From NCBI GenBank assembly GCA_965153455.1, contig OZ234493.1:31920213-31984212 (forward strand): 64,000 nucleotides of DNA, written 5' to 3'. Position numbers and translations under genes: made by a program. The notes under the pieces are model-generated. The model worked only from the letters and a program-made list of their open reading frames with translations, was not told where the DNA came from and searched no databases. Below, in pieces: positions 57,987 to 64,000 of the stretch; the stretch's first letter is position 1, and every line of letters begins with the position of its first letter. Source of the stretch: Sphagnum compactum. Its lineage: Eukaryota > Bryophyta > Sphagnopsida > Sphagnales.

Positions 57987-59264
57987 CACTCAGGCTCATA
58001 CATGGGAGTTTTGAACACTCGATTCACAAATCCATAGAGCATTTTGAAAGGAAATGGATGCAAATCTTCACATACATGTTGTGAGCAGATCAGATCATAC
58101 TGCACTGGAGAAAGTACCACAGTCAATGTCTCAAGATGTTGACTGAGAGAGTACCAGGCTAGATTCTCGCTATTCAATTAGTGAAGCATGACTATTTATG
58201 GGTCAGCTCTGCCTAGTACAGACTCTCAGAAAATCATGTCATTTGTCGCAATAACCTACCTGTGGTTTGCACAGCTCTTGTTGTTGGAATGTAGCTGTGC
58301 ACAGAGTTTATAACACTTTGGAAAGTGTTATCCGGTTTTCTGGTATTCACTGGGTGGACTTGCTACTCTGATTCCAAAAGTCTGAAGATTTGCATACCTT
58401 ATTTACTGGTTTGCCTTGTGCAGATAAAATTGGCACAAACCCTGAACCCTGAACCAGCAGGGTTGCATTATGGAGACAAATTTGGTAGAAAAGAAATGTC
58501 GACTGCACATACACTCTTCATAAACCAGGTTGAGTTGTACAGATTCAGTAGATGATGATGTCAAACATGCCTAATAAACTTGGTTGCAGTGCGCAGGTCA
58601 ATTTGGTAGCCAACAAGTTTGTCTTCATACTTCAGCAAGATGAAGATTGTGCAGATGCTAGTTTGGTCCTGTTGATGACCCAAAAAAGGTCAAGAGGATT
58701 ATGCAATCCAGGTCACAATCTTGACATGGGTAGTGAATTCTATTGTATTCTATTACAACCTGTCTCTAAATTTACAGTGCAAATTGCAATAGTGAATCCT
58801 AACTCTAGGGCTTGTCAAGATACTTTGGCATCACTCACTGCTGGCTGGACATCTAGTCTGCTGCACCTGGATTGACATTGCTTGTGCTTGTGAAGATCTG
58901 TTTGTTAAGACTCCAACGATAGTGAAACAATGACTGTGATGTCACTGGTTTGAACTTGTCATATGGGGTGTGCAGCAGCACAATTATGCTATGCACTGCT
59001 TGTGTTTTATGTTCCCATCAAGTTCCCCAATAACGGAACTCACAGTAACCAATGCACCATGCAGGATGCATGATGGTATGTGGAGTGGAAACACTTTTTT
59101 CATTGTATGCTGTACTATAGCTTGCCAACCATGGTGGTTAGCTATGTATTAACCATCCACATGCATCTACCTACCTAGTAGCTCGAGGTCAATCCTTGAA
59201 CTTAATTTTGTGTTTCTTGGAGACAGAGAGAGAGTCCTGAAAATGAACCACACTGAATGATGAA

Positions 59265-59700
59265 CACCCAAGATGAATTGTTTTGGCAGAGTGGAAGATG
59301 GGAGTTTGCATTCAAGCATAGCACTGAAGACACAATTGCTGACGGAGCACCCATGGCATGCATATGCCCAACGAGTATTGTTTTGGTAGAATGATGAAAG
59401 AGAGGGAGAGAGAGACAGAGAGGAGGAGGTCACTTTAAATACTTGAACTGAACAGACGATTGCTGACAGAACCATTGATGTATACCCAACAAGTATTGTT
59501 TTTGCAGAATGGAAGAAGAGAGCTTAAATTCAAGAGTATCACTTTAGAGATGCATGCTAACAGCACCATTGACATACACCCAACAAGTATTGTTTTGGCA
59601 GAATGAAAGAAAAGAGAGTTCACATTCAACACTAACAGCCAAGAGAAGCAAGGATTACATCCACCAACTGCAAGTATGGGTTTGGCAGAATGGGAAGGAG
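59265..59700. repeat. ~100-bp tandem repeat, five copies
   Basis: The core CCCAACAAGTATTGTTTTGG followed by CAGAATG recurs near 59278, 59382, 59498, 59590 and 59678, with GA-rich and CATTCAA-containing spacers. Units have drifted in length (about 88-116 bases). Confidence 0.8.
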
Positions 59701-59859
59701 AAGAAGAGAATGCTTACAAGATACAAGAACCAAGGTTCTCTATAGATTCTGTCTGGATTCTCCGGTGTCCCAGAGATTCTGGCTGATTCTTTTGGGATGC
59801 TGGAGATTCTCTCAGGATTCTCTGATGTGGTTTCATGTGGTGCCTGTGATTGCACAAAA

Positions 59860-59957
59860 GTTTTTTTTTTTTTTTCTTTCTTTCTTTCTTTCTTTTTCCC
59901 TTTTTCTTTGGGGGATGGTTCATTTTGTGTGGAGGTTATAATAATAATAATAATAAC
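59860..59957. repeat. T/TTTC microsatellite and (ATA)n run
   Basis: T14 then (TTTC)n at 59862-59900, and (ATAATA)n at 59938-59957. A run of AGATTCTC/GGATTCTC words precedes them at about 59740-59825. Confidence 0.85.
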
Positions 59958-61672
59958 AAAGGATCTTATCTCCGCACACAATTGAAAGAGCAAGCGATTG
60001 AAAGAGCTACTTCCTTCTATTAGCCAAGAATAACAAAGAAATCATCAATAAAGATTCATTCTTGCGATTAAAATGTACAATTCAATTCCTCTACTTTTTT
60101 GTTGATTGCAAATTATATATCAAAATAAATTCTGTTTGATTCATAGTAAGAAACTTCACAAAGGATTCCTCCTTTGCAACCATAATACTTACTTCTGCTA
60201 ATGTGTACATGTGGTGGATTTATACCCATTTACCAATGGATTGGGTTATGTTAATCTAAGAGCCCATTTAGTTTAGTTGTACTTAAGAAAAATAATCCAT
60301 CATGACGATTCTTTCTTGCAATTACCATTTTTACATCTGTTACAGTCTGTAGATAGCTTGATATATATCAAGCCCAATTCACCTAATTGTAACAAGAGAG
60401 TAATACCACAAGGATTCCGCAATGACAATTTTACATCTGTTGCAATTTGTAAAAGATTGATATAGCACACCGACCATTTCAATTGCAATAAGGAACGGAT
60501 GAAATGGTATGGTTGCATTTTAATTAACACTGCAAAAAATTCTGGTAATGCAATCAACTCACTCTGAACTCACTCTTGAGCAGCTGCTGAATCACATTTG
60601 TTCATTACAAAAGGGATCCAAACTTGAATCACATTGGGTCAGTAATTTTTATGCCTGTATGTGATTCCAGCATCAGAGTCATGTGAGGCTTCAGTTCTTG
60701 AAAGACTTGGTTTGAGGGTTGAGAGAACAAGGAGAACCCACAATACACCTAAACCCGTATGTGACCCAGCACCAACCGGTGCTGCATCATCCATTGGAAA
60801 ACCATTCCAAATCGTGCTCAGATCAAATGGGAATCCATGAGATCAAAATCTGGAAAGCAGTGAGATTAATCAATACAATAGAATCATGACATTTTGGGAC
60901 CACTTTCCTCATCTTGGACATGCATCGGGTATTACACAAATTTCATCCTGAAAAAGGAGTCTGTTGTTTTTACCTCTGTTGCTGCTCGAAACAACAGTGA
61001 ACACAAACACCCCTTCATTCTTCAATCAACCATGAAAACACCCAATTGGACCCATATATGTACAAATGTGCTTTCTTCTATCCTTATAGCAACAGGCACA
61101 AACATGCTGCAGAAGAAAAAGTCATGACACCCAATTCAATCTGCATAAAGACTTGTGACCTTCCAGATGTGTTTTTATCTGCAGTCTAAATGTTTGGTTG
61201 ACAACAGCCCCCCCACCCCAAGTATCATCTTTCTCAACAACTTCTGCACTTTCAAAGTCGAAGGGTGCAATACTGTAGTCTAGCTTTAAAACTGCTACAA
61301 ATGCAGCCAAAGGATTGCAAGAATAAATGGTGTATGACAATGAGGCAAGGAAAAAACCATGTCTTGGGAAACATGGATGAACTTGGACGTCTCCGATGAT
61401 GCCATTTGTTGGGAAAGTCCCTCACCCCAAATCCTTCATTGTTACAGATCAAAGACCAGGAATGTGACAAGATTCTGAGCATCCAAAGAGTTTAAGAGAT
61501 TATGTGTCATAATATCAAGAGTTCAAATGAAAGCCATGATGCACAACTTCAAGCAACATCCATGGCATATTCCAAATCGATTTGTGGCAAAATAGAGAGA
61601 CTAAAACAGTCACTGCCGAAAAAATGGTACCACAGATCGGCTCTTGTACTCTTGATGAGAATGGCACTTTTT

Positions 61673-63722
61673 CTACTGTGTTAGTGTAGTCTGCTGGCGC
61701 CTTGTTAAGTGGGCGTACTCTCCATCTTTTCTGAGCAATTCCTCATGACTCCCCATCTGCAAGAAAAAAAAGCCCAATTTTCAAAATCATTCAGACAGTA
61801 ACCACATAGAATTTCTGGCATGACAAACCGACTGCTGCTACCAATGGTTTGAAGTGAGCTATGGACCAGTCCTGAACCACCACCTCCAGACAGACCCACA
61901 TTATGGATCCTGAACCACCACCATCAATAGAGACCCACATAGCAGATCCTGAACCACCACCATCACTAGATCCACATTAAAAGGATCAAAAGAAATCACA
62001 AAAGTTGAAGTGTGAATCCCAAGTGTGTGTTTTTTAGGTGAACTGACCTCAGCAATCTGGCCATTTTTCATGACCACAATCCGATTGGCAGCACGTACAG
62101 TTGATAATCTGACACATCCACACCGCCCATTTTGTGTCTGAGAGATCAAGGAAAGCAATTTTTTTTTGCCAATGAAATGACGAAACCCAAGACCAACAGT
62201 GAAACAATCAGACATCACACAACTTTTTTTTTTTTTTTTTTTTTGTGGCTCCAATGATGCTTGGCTCATATGCCAGGGAAAAAGAACATTAAATAGTTTG
62301 ACACCGTGAGTCTTGTGTCTTCTTACCTATGAGCAATAACTATAACCGTGCGCTTCCGTTTTCCGTCCCCTCTCATAGCATGGTCTAACGCTTTCTGAGT
62401 ACCAATGTACCAACACCCAAAACACCACACAAAGATGAGGCGAAATCTGAATCAATATAACAGTAGTAGATCTGGAAGGTGTGACAAGCAGAGATGAAGA
62501 AAGCTCATGTTGTTTTGTGAGAGATGTCAGATACAAGTAGAAAAACTGGGCTGACGGGCACCAAGAAGCCTTGTTCTAGATTTGCACAAAAGCTCATGTT
62601 TTGGCAGCCTAGTTTTTCTAGCCTGCATACCTACCTGCACATAGTGTTCACTTTCAGCATCAAGAGCACTGGTGGCCTCATCCAAGATCAAAATGGATGG
62701 ATCCCTCAGCAGAGCTCTTGCAATTGCAATTCGCTGTTTTTGGCCCCCACTTAAGCGTGAGTTGTCGACCAGAGTTTTGTAGCCCTCAGGAAGCGACATA
62801 ATGAAGTCATGGGCATTTGCTTGTATTGCAGCCCGTTCAATGTCCACATGGCTCACTTTTCTTCCACACCCATAAGCTATATTTGAGGCTACATCCATGC
62901 TGAAGAGTCGAGGTTCCTGGTTTTTATTGAGAACCCAATAATGCCACCCAAAAAAATGAAGGTACATGAGCAAATTGTGAGTCATACATACCAATTGTGA
63001 TACACAATCCATCCTCTTTGGAGGATATGATTTAGTATCTGGATATGGAGGTCTGCCTAGTGATATGCACCCACACAATCACCCCATCTAATAATCATCC
63101 ATCCGAGAAAAACAGATCATACCTGGTTCACAACACCAAGTTGCTGCCGAAACCATTTTATATCAAGACTTGTGAGAGGAACCCCATCAATCAATATCTG
63201 CAAAATTACCCATCGGCTCCCATAAGACATCCAATTTGGGGGCCAAAAAAAAAACTCCAGTGCAAAAACAAAGCGACATGAGGTTTAAAGCAAACAGCAA
63301 TTACTTCAAGTAGTAGGGTTTAGGGTTTAGGTTATAGTGAGAAAGCAAGTAGCAGAAGAGACTTTGGAGTGTTTTTTGTGAGGGGGGGTAGAAAAGTGCA
63401 CCTGACCACCAAGAGGTTCATAGTGACGGAGGAGCAAACCAACAAGTGTGCTCTTTCCACTGCCACTGAGACCCACCTACATCAAAGCACAACACCCCAG
63501 ATCTAAAGACTTGGGTTCAAATCTTGAAAGAGATATTTCACAGACAAAACTCAAGATGGAATAAAAGAATTTCAGCAATAAAATTACAAAGTGCCTCATG
63601 GGGGGATTTGGAAACAAGAGAGGTGATGCATGAAAGCAAAAAGCTTTGGGACGTGGCAGACGTACCACAGCAACAAGCTCACCAGGATACAGGGACAAGT
63701 TCACATTGCGCAATACGTAAGC
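61673..63722 (-). CDS. TAP-like ABCB half-transporter, C-terminal ATPase part (5' end outside window)
   Basis: Seven minus-strand exons: 63666-63722, 63402-63476, 63123-63197, 62635-62916, 62327-62394, 62048-62108, 61673-61756. All have matching phases and code for 233 residues ending QQTTLTQ-stop. They form an almost complete nucleotide-binding domain: GLSGSGKST (Walker A), VVNQEPRLF (Q-loop), [19 protein letters not shown] (ABC signature), [17 protein letters not shown] (Walker B and D-loop) and IAHRLSTV (H-loop), then [14 protein letters not shown]. The sequence resembles plant ABCB/TAP half-transporters such as Arabidopsis ABCB26, which is plastid-directed, but location cannot be judged without the N-terminus. 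The transmembrane domain should lie beyond base 64000. Confidence 0.92.
61871..61978. repeat. 39-bp tandem repeat, three copies, in ABCB last intron
   Basis: CCTGAACCACCACCATCA..GACCCACAT units start at 61871, 61909 and 61948. They lie inside intron 61757-62047 and do not touch coding sequence. Confidence 0.88.
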
Positions 63723-63789
63723 CTGCATAACAACCAAATGAGAGACTATGGACTGCAAGGACAGGTTCTTTGCTAGTTCTGTCATGAAA

Positions 63790-63948
63790 ATGGCCGGTTC
63801 TTTAGAGTTTTTGAAACAACCAGACCTAGAGGTTCTTTAATTTTGATTTTTTTTTCAAAGAACCAGAACTGGCGGCTATCTGATTCTGGAATATTTAAAG
63901 AACCAGAACTGGTGGTTCTTTAAAAATTCAAAGAACCACCCAACACTG
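63790..63948. mobile_element. hAT-like MITE fragment in ABCB intron
   Basis: The right end AAGAACCACCCAACACTG is the complement of CAGTGTTGGGTGGTTCTT, the same terminus as the element at 8095-8688. Inside, AAAGAACCAGAACTGG(C/T)GG and its complement recur, parallel to the GAGAACCGG words of that element. The left side has GGCCGGTTCTTTAG at 63792 but no CAGTG end, so it is truncated or decayed. Confidence 0.55.
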
Positions 63949-64000
63949 GTTTTGTCTCCTGCCAAAAATCAAACCACCCTCTTCAGCAATTCCCTGCAAC

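Larger units (their letters stand above)
57987..61672. other. Convergent intergenic region with repeats, no gene seen
   Basis: Lies between the 3' ends of RPN13 (+) and the ABC transporter (-). It contains the tandem array at 59265-59700 and microsatellites at 59860-59957. Two copies of ATTTTTACATCTGTT(A/G)CA with TTGATATA sit near 60327 and 60429. Remaining open frames show no similarity I recognise. Confidence 0.5.

Noticed and set aside
1-64000. CRISPR array, bacterial operon, tRNA or complete rRNA gene
   Set aside because: None seen; the window is plant nuclear DNA with spliced genes. tRNA detection by eye is unreliable, so a covariance-model scan would be needed to exclude them.

Overview
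The window looks like nuclear DNA of a non-flowering land plant, with a moss or other bryophyte as the best guess. The reasons are: plant-type genes with many short introns; TTTAGGG-type telomere motifs scattered in introns; and a chloroplast flavodiiron gene (FLVA/Flv1 type), a family that angiosperms have lost but bryophytes, ferns, lycophytes and gymnosperms keep. The species cannot be fixed from this sequence alone.

Bases 1 to about 15,500 are AT-rich and hold no intact gene that I can support. They contain a ~80-bp degenerate tandem array (3150-4312), a dead PIF/Harbinger-type transposase (7160-7920, minus), a hAT-like MITE (8095-8688), telomere-like satellite DNA (9390-9850, 10480-10700), a copy of a dispersed repeat that recurs near 50 kb, and a pogo/Tc1-like MITE with perfect ends and a TA target duplication (13608-14075). 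A 43-nt U2 snRNA 5' fragment sits at 15643-15685.

Seven protein genes follow, all modelled here exon by exon with consistent splice phases: a two-exon acidic D/E-rich protein (16418-17976, +); a p24/TMED beta-type cargo receptor (18754-20370, -); chloroplast FtsY, the SRP receptor (25911-29857, +, 11 exons); flavodiiron protein FLVA (31645-37680, +, 17 exons, with degenerate diiron ligands as in cyanobacterial Flv1); the bifunctional mRNA capping enzyme (39572-47797, +, 17 exons); proteasome ubiquitin receptor RPN13 (53954-57986, +, 12 exons); and the C-terminal ATPase half of a TAP-like ABCB half-transporter (61673-63722 and beyond the window, -, 7 exons seen).

Between the genes are a CACTA-like non-autonomous element with a GAA target duplication (21199-22091), several recent 40-120-bp tandem duplications, long CT/GA and triplet microsatellites at gene 5' ends, and a perfect 16-bp hairpin upstream of RPN13. 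cpFtsY and FLVA are neighbours that both act in the chloroplast, but nothing indicates an operon-like or coordinated cluster. I found no convincing new biological system. The most unusual items are the snRNA fragment with TSD-like flanks, a pair of conserved-hairpin repeats, and the transposon families defined by their ends.
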